Shown: one piece after another, positions 32,359 through 40,801 of the stretch
How the letters are laid out: every line of letters starts with the position of its first letter
How positions within the stretch are numbered: the stretch's first letter is position 1
Source of the DNA: Kineococcus gynurae
GTDB lineage: Bacteria > Actinomycetota > Actinomycetes > Actinomycetales > Kineococcaceae
Assembly (NCBI RefSeq): GCF_050871315.1
Contig: NZ_JBJLRE010000009.1
Length of the DNA stretch: 64,000 nt
Direction: 5' to 3' (one strand)
Notes under the pieces: model-generated
What the model was told of the DNA's origin: nothing
The model's input: only the letters and a program-made list of their open reading frames with translations
Databases searched by the model: none
Program-made: the position numbers and the translations under genes

Positions 32359-34034
32359 GCACCACAGTCGACAAGGCGGCGGCCGGCGTCGGGAACTTCG
32401 CCGACGACACCGCCGGGGCGAGCAAGATCGTCAACGGCTTCGCCCGCAAGATCTTCCCCGACCACTGGTCGTTCATGCTGGGTGAGATCACGCTGTACAG
32501 CTTCGTGATCCTCCTGGCCACCGGGACGTTCCTGACGTTCTTCTACGAGCCGAGCGCGGCCGAGACCACCTACACGGGGATCTACGCACCGCTGACCGGC
32601 CAGCACGTCTCCGAGGCGTACAACTCCTCGCTGCGGCTGTCCTTCGACATCCGTGGCGGTCTGCTCATGCGGCAGATCCACCACTGGGCCGCGCTGATCT
32701 TCGTCGCCGCGACCGTGGTCCACATGGCCCGCGTGTTCTTCACCGGTGCCTTCCGCAAGCCGCGCGAGATCAACTGGGTCATCGGCTCGCTGCTCGCGAT
32801 CCTGGCGGTCTTCGAGGGCTTCACCGGCTACTCGCTGCCCGACGACCTGCTGTCCGGCACGGGTATCCGCATCGCCCAGGCGATCATCCTCGCGGTCCCG
32901 GTCGTGGGCTCCTACATCTCGTTCTTCCTCTTCGGGGGCGAGTTCCCGGGCCTGGACTTCATCCCGCGCTTCTTCACCATCCACGTGCTGCTGCTGCCCG
33001 CGATCATGCTCGCCCTGATCGTCGTGCACCTCATGCTCGTGGTCATCCACAAGCACACGCAGTACCCCGGCCCGGGTCGCACCGAGGACAACGTCGTCGG
33101 CTTCCCGCTCTACCCGGTGTACATGGCGAAGGCCGGCGGGTTCTTCTTCATCGTCTTCGGGGTCATCGCCCTGATCTCGTCGCTCTTCACCATCAACGCG
33201 ATCTGGGTCTACGGCGCCTACGACCCCTCCCCCGTGACCGCGGGCTCGCAGCCCGACTGGTACATGGGCTGGCTCGACGGTGCGGTGCGTCTGTTCCCGG
33301 GGTGGTTCGAGTTCACGGCCTTCGGGTTCACGTTCTCGATGAACATCTTCCTGCCGACCACCGGGACGATCCTGCTGACGATGGCGGCGCTCGTCCTCTA
33401 CCCGTGGATCGAGCAGGCCGCGACGGGTGACCGTCGCGAGCACCACCTGCTGGACCGTCCGCGCAACCAGCCGACCCGGACCGCGCTCGGGGTCATGGCG
33501 CTGACGTTCTACATCCTGCTGTGGATCTCGGGCGGGAACGACGTCATCGCGCACATGATGGGGCTGTCGATCAACGACATCACCCGCACCCTGCGCATCG
33601 GGGTCTTCCTGATCCCGGCCCTGGCCTTCGTGGTCACCAAGCGCATCTGCCTCGGCCTGCAGCGCAAGGACCGCGAGAAGGTGCTGCACGGCCGTGAGAC
33701 GGGCCGCATCGTGCGCCTGCCGCACGGTGAGTTCATCGAGGTCCACGCCCCCCTGTCGGACTTCGAGCGCTGGAACCTTGTCCAGCACGACTCGCTCCGT
33801 CCGATGGAGATCGAGGACCGCACGGACGCCGGCAACCCCGACACCCTGTGGGGCAAGCTCCAGCGCCGCCTCTCGAAGTTCTACTTCGAGGACCGCATCG
33901 AGCCGGTGACCCCGGCCGAGCTGGCCGCCGCCCACCACCACGGTGAGCACGACGCCATCGAGGGCGCGGAGCACGCGAGCGTCGAGGACAAGAAGAACCC
34001 CGCGCTCGGGACCAGCCAGACGCTCCACGGCTGA
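32355..34034 (+). CDS. qcrB: menaquinol-cytochrome c reductase cytochrome b subunit
   Basis: A 559-residue polytopic cytochrome b that oxidises menaquinol and holds two b hemes. Visible segments: LMRQIHHWAALIFVAATVVHMAR and RFFTIHVLLLPAIMLALIVVHL carry the heme His pairs, GYSLPDDLLSGTG borders the quinol site, and GSQPDWYMGWLDGAVRLFPG marks the PEWY-equivalent loop (here PDWY). The ~120-residue hydrophilic C-terminal extension is typical of actinobacterial QcrB, the target of bc1 inhibitors in mycobacteria. Translationally coupled to qcrA and followed by a strong terminator that closes the operon. Confidence 0.97.
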   Translation: MSTTVDKAAAGVGNFADDTAGASKIVNGFARKIFPDHWSFMLGEITLYSFVILLATGTFLTFFYEPSAAETTYTGIYAPLTGQHVSEAYNSSLRLSFDIRGGLLMRQIHHWAALIFVAATVVHMARVFFTGAFRKPREINWVIGSLLAILAVFEGFTGYSLPDDLLSGTGIRIAQAIILAVPVVGSYISFFLFGGEFPGLDFIPRFFTIHVLLLPAIMLALIVVHLMLVVIHKHTQYPGPGRTEDNVVGFPLYPVYMAKAGGFFFIVFGVIALISSLFTINAIWVYGAYDPSPVTAGSQPDWYMGWLDGAVRLFPGWFEFTAFGFTFSMNIFLPTTGTILLTMAALVLYPWIEQAATGDRREHHLLDRPRNQPTRTALGVMALTFYILLWISGGNDVIAHMMGLSINDITRTLRIGVFLIPALAFVVTKRICLGLQRKDREKVLHGRETGRIVRLPHGEFIEVHAPLSDFERWNLVQHDSLRPMEIEDRTDAGNPDTLWGKLQRRLSKFYFEDRIEPVTPAELAAAHHHGEHDAIEGAEHASVEDKKNPALGTSQTLHG

Positions 34035-34047
34035 CCGACCGCACGCA

Positions 34048-34082
34048 CGAAGGGCCCCGGGCTTCCCGCCCGGGGCCCTTCG
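34048..34082 (+). terminator. terminator of the ctaE-qcrCAB operon
   Basis: A perfect 14-bp stem (CGAAGGGCCCCGGG) with a 7-base loop begins 13 bases after the qcrB stop. It is very GC-rich, with CGTCGTC after the stem instead of a U-tract. Confidence 0.8.
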
Positions 34083-34194
34083 TCGTCGGCCTTCCGGTGT
34101 CGACGTCCGGTGCCGACGTCAGGTGTCGACGTCAGGTCGCGCCCCCTAGCTGCCAGGCGTCGACGATCACCACGGGGACGTCGTCCGCTGACGG

Positions 34195-34560
34195 TCATTC
34201 AGCCGCCGCGGGCGTCCCGCACTCGGCCAGGTGGTCGGCGATGTCGTCGCCCGCGCGCTGCCGGACGCCCCCGACGAACGTGCAGTCCTCCGGCACCACG
34301 AGGGCTCCCGCCACCCCGGCCGTCGCCAGGGGATCCCCGTCACGGTGCGGCGCGGCGAGCACCAGCGGACCCTCACGGGTCCACGGTCGCCGGTCCGGCC
34401 CGGTCGGCCCGTCGGTCGTCGGGGACGACCCGGAGTCCGGGGGCGACGCCGGGGAGACGTCCGCTCCCATCGCGTCCGAGGATGCGCCGACGCACCCGGT
34501 CAGCGCCAGGGCGGCGGCGAGGAGGAACGGAGCTCGCAGGACGGGTGCCGGTCGGGTCAT
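34195..34560 (-). CDS. small predicted lipoprotein, unknown
   Basis: A 121-residue protein with a lipoprotein signal (LLAAALALTGC, lipobox LTGC). The mature part starts with a Ser/Pro/Asp-rich linker. It then has a short ordered region, GPLVLAAPHRDGDPLATAGVAGALVVPEDCTFVGG and DDIADHLAECGTP, holding two further Cys that could form a disulfide. No family is recognised. ATG at 34560. It is isolated between the qcrB terminator and the dispersed repeat. Confidence 0.65.
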   Translation of the reverse strand: MTRPAPVLRAPFLLAAALALTGCVGASSDAMGADVSPASPPDSGSSPTTDGPTGPDRRPWTREGPLVLAAPHRDGDPLATAGVAGALVVPEDCTFVGGVRQRAGDDIADHLAECGTPAAAE

Positions 34561-34600
34561 GGGGCTCCGACGCCGACGCCGGGCGGACGGTTCCCACCCA

Positions 34601-34622
34601 CTCCTCCGTGATCAAGGAATCC
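34601..34622. repeat. dispersed element, locus 2 (single arm)
   Basis: CCGTGATCAAGGAAT at 34606-34620 is an exact copy of the 15-base arm found at 51674 and (inverted) at 11727. Only one clear arm is present; 30-40 bases further on, CCACTCCTCGGTCAC may be a decayed partner. Confidence 0.7.
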
Positions 34623-34695
34623 CTGGGGTCCCCGGTCCTGGACCACTCCTCGGTCACGCCGAAGTGAGGGCGACGAGCACCCCAGCGGACGCGAA

Positions 34696-34725
34696 CGGGC
34701 CCCGGGGGTCGTCCCCCGGGGCCCG
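34696..34725 (-). terminator. terminator downstream of the Nramp-like gene
   Basis: A perfect 13-bp stem (CGGGCCCCGGGGG) with loop TCGT, 48 bases past the stop of the leftward Nramp-like gene. Confidence 0.75.
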
Positions 34726-34772
34726 GTCCGTCCGACGTCGGTCGGGCGGTGGCTCGCACCGTCCACGTCGGG

Positions 34773-36098
34773 TCAGAAGCGCGTCACCAGGTCGGTGACC
34801 AGCAGCGCCAGGAACAGCGCCGAGGCCGCCCCGAGCAGCCCGTTGGACACCCAGCCGGACCGTCCCTCCTTGGCGATGCGCTTGGAGTTCAGCAGCAGCA
34901 TCAGCGTGATGGCCAGGAAGGGCATGAACACCGAGCCGAGGACCCCGTAGACGAGGGTCAGCCCGAACGGCTTGTCCAGGAACAGCAGGACCATCGGGGG
35001 GAAGGTCAGCCAGAGCAGGTAGCCGCGGAACCAACGACTCTTCTCCACGGCGACCTCGACCACCTCCTTCTCGGTGCGCTCGGCGGCCTCGGCGGCGGAC
35101 TCCGCGTGCCGACCGTGCGGGAGACGGACGGTGCGGGTCCAGTCGGCGAAGAGCAGGCTGACGCCGTTCCACACCCCGAGCAGCGAGGACGAGGTGACCG
35201 CCAGGAAGCCGGCGAGGAAGAGGATGCGGGCCCACTCGCCGTACTGCTCGCCCAGCGCCGTGCCCAGCACCAGCAGCCCCGAGTCGGAGGCGGTGAGGTC
35301 CTGCCCGAGCAGCATCGCCGAGCCGACGATGAGCATGGCCACCACGAAGATGCCGGTCATCACGTAGCCGACCGCGTTGTCCAACCGCATCATCGAGAGC
35401 CAGCCGGTGCCCCGCCAGCCCTTGGCGAACATCCAGTAGCCGTAGGCGGCCATGGTGATCGTGCCGCCGACGCCGCCGACCAGGCCGAGCACGTAGACCG
35501 TGGACCCGTCCGGCAGGCGGGGGACGAGACCGCTGGTGATGTCACCGAGGCTCGGCATGACCAGGACGGCGATCGAGACCACCGAGACGAACTTCAGCAG
35601 CACCAGGACCGTCATGAACTTCTCGAACACGTGGTAGCGCTGCGCCCAGACCAGGGCGAGCCCCACGACCCCGGCGATCATCGCCCAGTACCGGACCGGC
35701 AGGCCGCCGAACAGGGCGTTCAGGGGCAGGCCGACCGCCGACATCGCGGTCGCCCCGTACACGAAGCCCCAGATGATGATGTAGCCGCCGAAGAACGTGG
35801 TCGCCCAGCGACCCAGCCGGCGCCACCCGTCGAGCAGGGTGGTTCCCGAGGCCAGGTGCCACCGGCCCACGCCCTCCCCCAGGGCGAGCTTGAGGATCGT
35901 CCCCAGCACCGCGGCCCAGAGCAGGACCGTCCCGAACCGCGCCCCGGCGATCATGGTGGCGACCAGGTCGCCGGCCCCCACCCCCGTGGCGGCGGCGAGC
36001 AGGCCCGGTCCGAGCTGCTTGACCTTGGGGCCGAGCTTGCCCGCGGGCGGTGGGGTGAGCTCGCTGCCCCGGTTCTCGGAGATCGACGTCGTCGTCAT
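34773..36098 (-). CDS. Nramp-family metal transporter-like protein with atypical metal-site motifs
   Basis: A 441-residue carrier with about eleven membrane segments in the LeuT-like Nramp fold. TM1 reads LGPGLLAAATGVGAGDLVAT where canonical MntH/Nramp has the DPGN metal-binding motif, and TM6 reads VGGTITMAAYGYW where the canonical protein has MPH. The DPGN Asp/Asn and the MPH Met/His are therefore not evident. Between TM8 and TM9 lies a charged loop (~residues 325-350) rich in Ala/Glu. This suggests a divergent subfamily that may move another cation (for example Mg2+) or be uncoupled from protons. ATG at 36098 with GAGGAG five bases upstream. A 15-bp palindrome lies 33 bases before the start. 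Confidence 0.85.
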   Translation of the reverse strand: MTTTSISENRGSELTPPPAGKLGPKVKQLGPGLLAAATGVGAGDLVATMIAGARFGTVLLWAAVLGTILKLALGEGVGRWHLASGTTLLDGWRRLGRWATTFFGGYIIIWGFVYGATAMSAVGLPLNALFGGLPVRYWAMIAGVVGLALVWAQRYHVFEKFMTVLVLLKFVSVVSIAVLVMPSLGDITSGLVPRLPDGSTVYVLGLVGGVGGTITMAAYGYWMFAKGWRGTGWLSMMRLDNAVGYVMTGIFVVAMLIVGSAMLLGQDLTASDSGLLVLGTALGEQYGEWARILFLAGFLAVTSSSLLGVWNGVSLLFADWTRTVRLPHGRHAESAAEAAERTEKEVVEVAVEKSRWFRGYLLWLTFPPMVLLFLDKPFGLTLVYGVLGSVFMPFLAITLMLLLNSKRIAKEGRSGWVSNGLLGAASALFLALLVTDLVTRF

Positions 36099-36130
36099 GT
36101 CCGCTCCTCGTCGTGCGAATCGTGGTCGGT

Positions 36131-36145
36131 GCACCGCAACGGTGC
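36131..36145. promoter_or_regulatory. palindrome upstream of the Nramp-like gene
   Basis: GCACCGCAACGGTGC is a perfect inverted repeat (6-bp arms, CAA spacer) 33 bases upstream of the Nramp-like start, followed by a GACGT/ACGTC pair at about 36156-36170. It could be an operator; the regulator is unknown. Confidence 0.35.
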
Positions 36146-36219
36146 GACCCGCACGACGTTACGGACGTCACACCCCGACCCCGGGATTCTTGAGGTTCCC
36201 TTAGGACGATCGTCGGAGA

Positions 36220-37155
36220 TCAGCCGTGCCGACGGCGGTAGGCGGCCGCGGCCCCCGGGTGCAGGGTCGCCGAGCCGACCGCCACGAGCGAGGGCTGGTC
36301 GAGGAACTGCGTCCCCAGCGCGGTCGAGGGGACGAGGTCGCCGGCGTCGTCGAGGAGCACGTCCACGACCTGCGCGGCCGTCGCGTCGGGGAGGTCGGCT
36401 CGGGCCAGGAGCAGGTTGGACACCCCGACGGTGCTGAGGCGTCCCTCGGTGCCGTAGGCGCCGACCGGGACGCGCACGGTCCGGTACACCTCGCCCCAGC
36501 GTTCCCGCAGCGCCACCGCCTCCTCCCCCAGGTCCAGCAGCCGCAGACCGGCGCCCACCTCGGTCAGCGCCGGGGTGGGCACCCCGCCGGAGAACAGCAC
36601 CCCGTCGACCTGTCCGCCCACCAGCGCGGCGACGGCGTCGCGCAGCGGCAGACTGACCCGCTCGACCCGCACCCCGGTCAGGTCGAGCAACCGCGCCGCG
36701 GTGAGCGCCGCCCCGGACCCGACGTTGCCCACCGACACCGGACGACCGGTCAGGTCGGCGAGGCGGGTGGCCCGGTCACCGGCGCGGACCACGAGCTGCA
36801 GGTAGTTCTGGTAGACGCGACCCAGGGCCAGGAGGCCCGTCGCCTCCGGGGCCGCCGCCACGTCGGCCAGCGCCAGCCCGACCTGGGCCGTCCCGGCGCG
36901 GACCCGCGACACGTTGTCGACGCTGCCCCCGGTGCTGAGCTCCTCGGTCGGCCGCCCGGCCGAGCGCAACGCGCTCGCCAGCAGCCGGCCGAACTCGGCG
37001 TAGAACCCGCCCGGCTCCCCGGCCGCGAGCCGCAACGGCTCCGCCCGGGTTCCGCAGCCGGCCACCGGTCCCAGCACGGTCAGGAGAGCCGCCGCCGTCC
37101 CGGCACGGAGGCACACGCGCCGTCCCGGCCCCGGCCCCTCTCCCGCGCGGGTCAC
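36220..37155 (-). CDS. TAXI family TRAP-type substrate-binding lipoprotein
   Basis: A 311-residue exported binding protein. The signal RVCLRAGTAAALLTVLGPVAGC ends in a lipobox. The mature part has the TAXI signature region GEPGGFYAEFGRLLASAL, TGGSVDNVSRVRAGTAQVGL, GRPVSVGNVGSGAALTAARL and VDGVLFSGGVPTPAL. TAXI proteins normally feed a TRAP 4TM-12TM permease; none is in this window. Instead the GTG start at 37155 overlaps the histidine kinase stop (GTGA), so the protein is the third gene of a response regulator-kinase-SBP unit. It probably acts as a periplasm-side ligand sensor for the kinase. Confidence 0.9.
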   Translation of the reverse strand: MTRAGEGPGPGRRVCLRAGTAAALLTVLGPVAGCGTRAEPLRLAAGEPGGFYAEFGRLLASALRSAGRPTEELSTGGSVDNVSRVRAGTAQVGLALADVAAAPEATGLLALGRVYQNYLQLVVRAGDRATRLADLTGRPVSVGNVGSGAALTAARLLDLTGVRVERVSLPLRDAVAALVGGQVDGVLFSGGVPTPALTEVGAGLRLLDLGEEAVALRERWGEVYRTVRVPVGAYGTEGRLSTVGVSNLLLARADLPDATAAQVVDVLLDDAGDLVPSTALGTQFLDQPSLVAVGSATLHPGAAAAYRRRHG

Positions 37156-38627
37156 GGATGCTTCCCCGGGAGCACCGCCACGGCCAGCAACCCCCCACGC
37201 CCCGACGTCTCCAGGCGCAGCTCCCCACCGCGGCCGCGCACGAGCCGGTCGGCGATGGCCAGACCCAGCCCCGTCCCCCCGCGCCCGCTCCAGAACCGCC
37301 GCCGCGCGGCCTCGCGCTGCTGCGGCGGGATCCCCGGACCGTCGTCGTCGACCGACAGCAGCACGACCGTCGCCCGGTCCGCCCCGGCGTCGGCCACCGA
37401 ACCGGCCACGGAGTCCACCACGGAATGCACCACGCTGACCCGGACCTCCGACCCCGGACCCGCGTACCGGATCGCGTTGTCCAGCAGCACGTCGAGGACC
37501 TGGGCGAGTTCCCCGGGCGGCCACGGGACCTCGCCCGTCGTCCCGGCGCTCTCCGACGTCGCGGCACCGTCCGACACCCCGTCGCCGTCCGTCGACCCCG
37601 GGCCCAGGATCCTGACCCGGGCCGCCCGGGCGGCGGGCGCCCAGGCCGCGACCTGCTGCTGGGCGACCTCGGAGGGGTCGCAGCGGTCCCCGGTGTCCGC
37701 GGGGCCGACGGAGGCCAGCGCCGAGGCCTCCGCCGCGGCCAGGCCGAGCGTCCCGTCGAGGATCCCGGTCAGCCGGTCCACCTCGACCAGGGCACCCTCG
37801 TAGGCCGCCCGCCCCGGTCCGGTGACGTGCGGGTCCAACGCGTCCACCCGCAGCTGCAGGGCGGCCAGCGGGTTGCGGATCTGGTGGGAGGCGTCGGCGA
37901 CGAGGTGCCGTTGCCGCTCGGCGGTCTCGCCGACCGTCTCGGCCATGGTGAGGAAGGACCGCTCGAGCTCCCGCAGCTCCCGCGGTCCGGTCTCCCGTCC
38001 GAGTCGGACGCCCCGGCCGGCCATGACGTCGGCCACCCCCGCCGCGAGCTCCCGGACGGGCCGGAGCAACCAACGGGCCAGCAGCAGCGCGAGGACCGCG
38101 GCGAGCAGCGAGGCGAGCAGCGCGCCGGCGGCGACCAAGGACCAGGCGCGGGTGATGTCGGCGGCGGCCAGGGTGGGGTCGGCCCGCAGGACGACGGCCC
38201 CGTCGGCGTCGGCCCCGGTGCCGACCGGACGCCAGAGCAGCACGGCGTCGTGCGACCACGGTCGCAGCCCCGCGGGCGGGGCCGGCGGCTGGTTGCGCAG
38301 GGCGGCGTCGACCGCGGCGGCGGTCCGCGGGTCCCCGAGCGGTTCGGCCCCGAACCCCGCGGCGGCCCGGACGCGCCCCTGCCCGTCGACCACGACCACG
38401 GCCTCCCCGTAGAGGTCGTGGTGGCGGCGGACGTCCTCGGACAGCGTGCCCCCCGCCGCCTCGTCGGGGTCGGCGGCCGTCGCGGCCAGGCGGTCGAGGT
38501 CCCCGGAGCGGACCAGCAGGAACTGCGCGGTCCGGGCCGCGGCGCTGCTGGCGGCCAGCGGCACCGCGAAGGCGGCGACCGCGAGCACGCTGAGCACGGT
38601 CAGGACGAGCAGCAGCCGCCGGCGCAC
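37152..38627 (-). CDS. sensor histidine kinase (OmpR-partner type)
   Basis: A 491-residue membrane kinase: TM1 (~residues 5-30), an extracytoplasmic sensor of ~130 residues, TM2 (~165-187), a HAMP-like segment, and a dimerisation box DASHQIRNPLAAL with phospho-His at residue 248. The ATPase domain has LDNAIRYAG (N box), VDDDGPGIP (G1) and GGTGLGLAIADRLV (G2). The catalytic domain carries a Ser/Asp/Val-rich insertion (~400-430). It starts 3 bases after the response regulator stop and overlaps the TAXI gene. Predicted to sense a carboxylic or other small ligand, perhaps through the binding protein. Confidence 0.94.
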   Translation of the reverse strand: MRRRLLLVLTVLSVLAVAAFAVPLAASSAAARTAQFLLVRSGDLDRLAATAADPDEAAGGTLSEDVRRHHDLYGEAVVVVDGQGRVRAAAGFGAEPLGDPRTAAAVDAALRNQPPAPPAGLRPWSHDAVLLWRPVGTGADADGAVVLRADPTLAAADITRAWSLVAAGALLASLLAAVLALLLARWLLRPVRELAAGVADVMAGRGVRLGRETGPRELRELERSFLTMAETVGETAERQRHLVADASHQIRNPLAALQLRVDALDPHVTGPGRAAYEGALVEVDRLTGILDGTLGLAAAEASALASVGPADTGDRCDPSEVAQQQVAAWAPAARAARVRILGPGSTDGDGVSDGAATSESAGTTGEVPWPPGELAQVLDVLLDNAIRYAGPGSEVRVSVVHSVVDSVAGSVADAGADRATVVLLSVDDDGPGIPPQQREAARRRFWSGRGGTGLGLAIADRLVRGRGGELRLETSGRGGLLAVAVLPGKHP

Positions 38628-38630
38628 CGC

Positions 38631-39320
38631 CTACTCCCCCAGCCGCAGGCCGACCCCGCGCACCGTGACGAGCAACCCCGGCCGGTCGAGCTTGCCCCGC
38701 AGGCCGGTCAGGTGGACGTCGAGGGACCGCGAGGCGCCCAGGTGGGCGTCGCCCCACACCTCGTCGAGGATCAGCTGCCGGGGCACGACGACCCCGGTCC
38801 GCCGGGCCAGCACCGCCAGGATCTCGAACTCCTTGCGGGTCAGCTCGACGGTCTCGCCGCCCACCAGCACCCGGTGGGCGGCGAGGTCGATCTCGAGGTC
38901 GCCCACCACCACGGGACCGACCTCCTCGGCCCCCTCCTCCGCCCCCGGGCCGGTCCTTCCGGCACCGACCCCGGCCCGGGCGGCGACCACGTCGATGCGG
39001 GCCAGCAGCTCGCGCAGCCGGACGGGTTTGACCAGGTAGTCGTCGGCCCCCAGGTGCAGGGCCCGGACCACGTCGCGCTCGGCGGAGCGCGCGGTCATCA
39101 CCAGGACGGGGGTGCGCGAGCGGTGCCGCAGCTCCCGCAGCAGCACCAGTCCGTCCCCGTCGGGCAGGCCCAGGTCGAGCAGGACGAGGTCGACGTCGCC
39201 CAGGACCCCCCGGGCCTCGGAGATCCCCGCCACCCGCAGGACGGCGTGGCCGTAGGTGCGCAGGGCGTCGACGACGGCCCCCGCCACCCCGTCGTCGTCC
39301 TCGACGACGAGGACCTTCAT
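38631..39320 (-). CDS. OmpR/PhoB-type response regulator
   Basis: A 229-residue regulator. The receiver domain starts MKVLVVEDDDGVAGAVVDAL with the acidic pocket, the phosphoacceptor is D49 in LLDLGLPDGDG, Thr/Ser is in VMTARS and Lys in DDYLVKPV. A Gly/Glu-rich linker (~118-140) joins a winged-helix DNA-binding domain ending SRSLDVHLTGLRGKLD and TVRGVGLRL. First gene of the leftward regulator-kinase-TAXI operon. The target promoter is unknown; the adjacent Nramp-like gene or an unlinked TRAP permease are candidates. Confidence 0.95.
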   Translation of the reverse strand: MKVLVVEDDDGVAGAVVDALRTYGHAVLRVAGISEARGVLGDVDLVLLDLGLPDGDGLVLLRELRHRSRTPVLVMTARSAERDVVRALHLGADDYLVKPVRLRELLARIDVVAARAGVGAGRTGPGAEEGAEEVGPVVVGDLEIDLAAHRVLVGGETVELTRKEFEILAVLARRTGVVVPRQLILDEVWGDAHLGASRSLDVHLTGLRGKLDRPGLLVTVRGVGLRLGE

Positions 39321-39358
39321 GCGGTCACACCCACCGGATCACTGTGCCCTACCGGTGT

Positions 39359-40585
39359 TCAGGAGGGCAGGGCGGACCCGCCCTTCCAGTCCGCGAAGCT
39401 CTCGTTCCAGACGTCGAAGCCGTTGCCCGCCTCGATGGCCCGGTCCGAACCCGAGTAGGTGACCACGTCACCGACCTTGGAGTGCGCGAACATCCACTGC
39501 GCGTCGGCGGTCGACATGCCCGTGCAGCCGTGCGAGACGTTGGCCCGCCCCTGCGACCCCACCGACCAGGGCGCGGCGTGCAGGAACTCCCCCGAGTTGG
39601 TCAACCGCATCGCGTACTTCACGGCCACGTTGTAGTAGTTCGGGTCGTCCTTGCTGACGCCGGTCGTCTCGGCGTCCATCTGCCGGCTCTTCTCCAGGCT
39701 CATGATGACCTTGGTGCCGCTGCGGGTGACGTAACGACCGCCGGACCCGGACTGGCCCAGGGTCACCGGGATCGTCCGGAGGACCGTCCCGTCCTCGGTG
39801 ACGGTGAGGGTGTGGGCGGCGATGTCGACGTGGCTGACCATCGCCGACCCCACCGTGAAGTCGATGTCGCGGGTCGTGCCCCACACGCCGGGCGAGACCT
39901 CGACCGAGCCGAGGTCGAGGTCGACGTGGACCTTGGTGTGCGCGGGCCAGTAGTTCTCGGGCCGGAACTCGACCTTGGTGGCGGACTGCCAGCTCCAGGC
40001 CCCGACGACGCCCTGCGGGTCGGTGCTGACGCGCAGCTGCTCCTCCACGGCGGCCCGCCGGTCCTCCGCCACGGGCTCGTCCAGCGTGACGATGATCGGC
40101 ATGCCGACGCCGACCGTGGACCCGGACAGCGGGGCCACGGCGGGGAAGGCGGTCGTGGCCGGGGTCAGGGTGGCGACCTCGGCGTCGCGCGTCGCCGAGG
40201 CGCCGGCCGCGTTGCGGGCCACGGCGTGCACGGCGTAGCGGGTCGCGGGGGCCAACGGATCGGTGCTGGTCCAGCGCTGCCCGCCCTCGCCGAGGGCGCC
40301 GGCGACCGGGGCACCCTCCGGGGTGGTGACGGCGACCTCGGTCAACGCCCCACCGGCGGCGGTGACGACGAGCGGCTGGTCGGGGCGCACACTGCCGGCG
40401 ACCTCGGTGCCCTCGACCGTGATGACGGCCGGGGCGGCGCTGGCGGTCGCGGCCGGGGCCGCGGTCCCCGCCGCGGTGCCGGGCTGGCACCCGCTCAGAC
40501 CGACCACGAGCGCGAGGCCGACGACCCCCGCGCCGACGAGACGCGTCCCCCCGTACCGCTGCGAACGGGCCCTGCTGCTGCTCAC
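39359..40585 (-). CDS. L,D-transpeptidase, LdtMt2-like lipoprotein
   Basis: Makes 3-3 cross-links in peptidoglycan. The 408-residue protein has a lipoprotein signal (VGLALVVGLSGC), two bacterial Ig-like domains (~60-250) and a C-terminal YkuD catalytic domain with FLHAAPWS (His at residue 336) and SHGCTGMS (Cys at residue 354). The length and both catalytic positions coincide with those known for M. tuberculosis LdtMt2. The start is GTG at 40585 because GGGGGGAAG lies just upstream and the signal peptide follows; a longer frame adds 52 charged residues. It is downstream of the ctaF terminator, so separately transcribed. Confidence 0.95.
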   Translation of the reverse strand: MSSSRARSQRYGGTRLVGAGVVGLALVVGLSGCQPGTAAGTAAPAATASAAPAVITVEGTEVAGSVRPDQPLVVTAAGGALTEVAVTTPEGAPVAGALGEGGQRWTSTDPLAPATRYAVHAVARNAAGASATRDAEVATLTPATTAFPAVAPLSGSTVGVGMPIIVTLDEPVAEDRRAAVEEQLRVSTDPQGVVGAWSWQSATKVEFRPENYWPAHTKVHVDLDLGSVEVSPGVWGTTRDIDFTVGSAMVSHVDIAAHTLTVTEDGTVLRTIPVTLGQSGSGGRYVTRSGTKVIMSLEKSRQMDAETTGVSKDDPNYYNVAVKYAMRLTNSGEFLHAAPWSVGSQGRANVSHGCTGMSTADAQWMFAHSKVGDVVTYSGSDRAIEAGNGFDVWNESFADWKGGSALPS

Positions 40586-40745
40586 GACACTTCCCCCCGG
40601 CTTGCTGCTGACGTCCACCCCCGATCGTGACGGCTCCGGGGGCTCGGTAGGTGGACGTCGCGCGGCATCCTCGCGTTGCACACCAGATGTGCGCAGTCCG
40701 CGAAGGATTCCGGCGGCGTCGTCACCTCCTCCATCGACCACGACG

Positions 40746-40781
40746 ACGACGACCGCAGTCCCGGAGGACTGCGGTCGTCGT
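40746..40781 (-). terminator. terminator of the ctaC-ctaD-ctaF operon
   Basis: A perfect 16-bp stem (ACGACGACCGCAGTCC) with loop CGGA, 21 bases past the ctaF stop on the leftward strand. It separates the oxidase operon from the L,D-transpeptidase gene. Confidence 0.8.
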
Positions 40782-40801
40782 GGTCGTGCGTGCGGTGGGT
40801 C

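Noticed and set aside
37156..38757. In-frame upstream extension of the TAXI gene to an 845-codon leftward open frame
   Set aside because: The extra part is an Arg/Gly/Pro-rich shadow of the histidine kinase. The lipoprotein signal starts at 37155 and the GTGA junction explains the true start.
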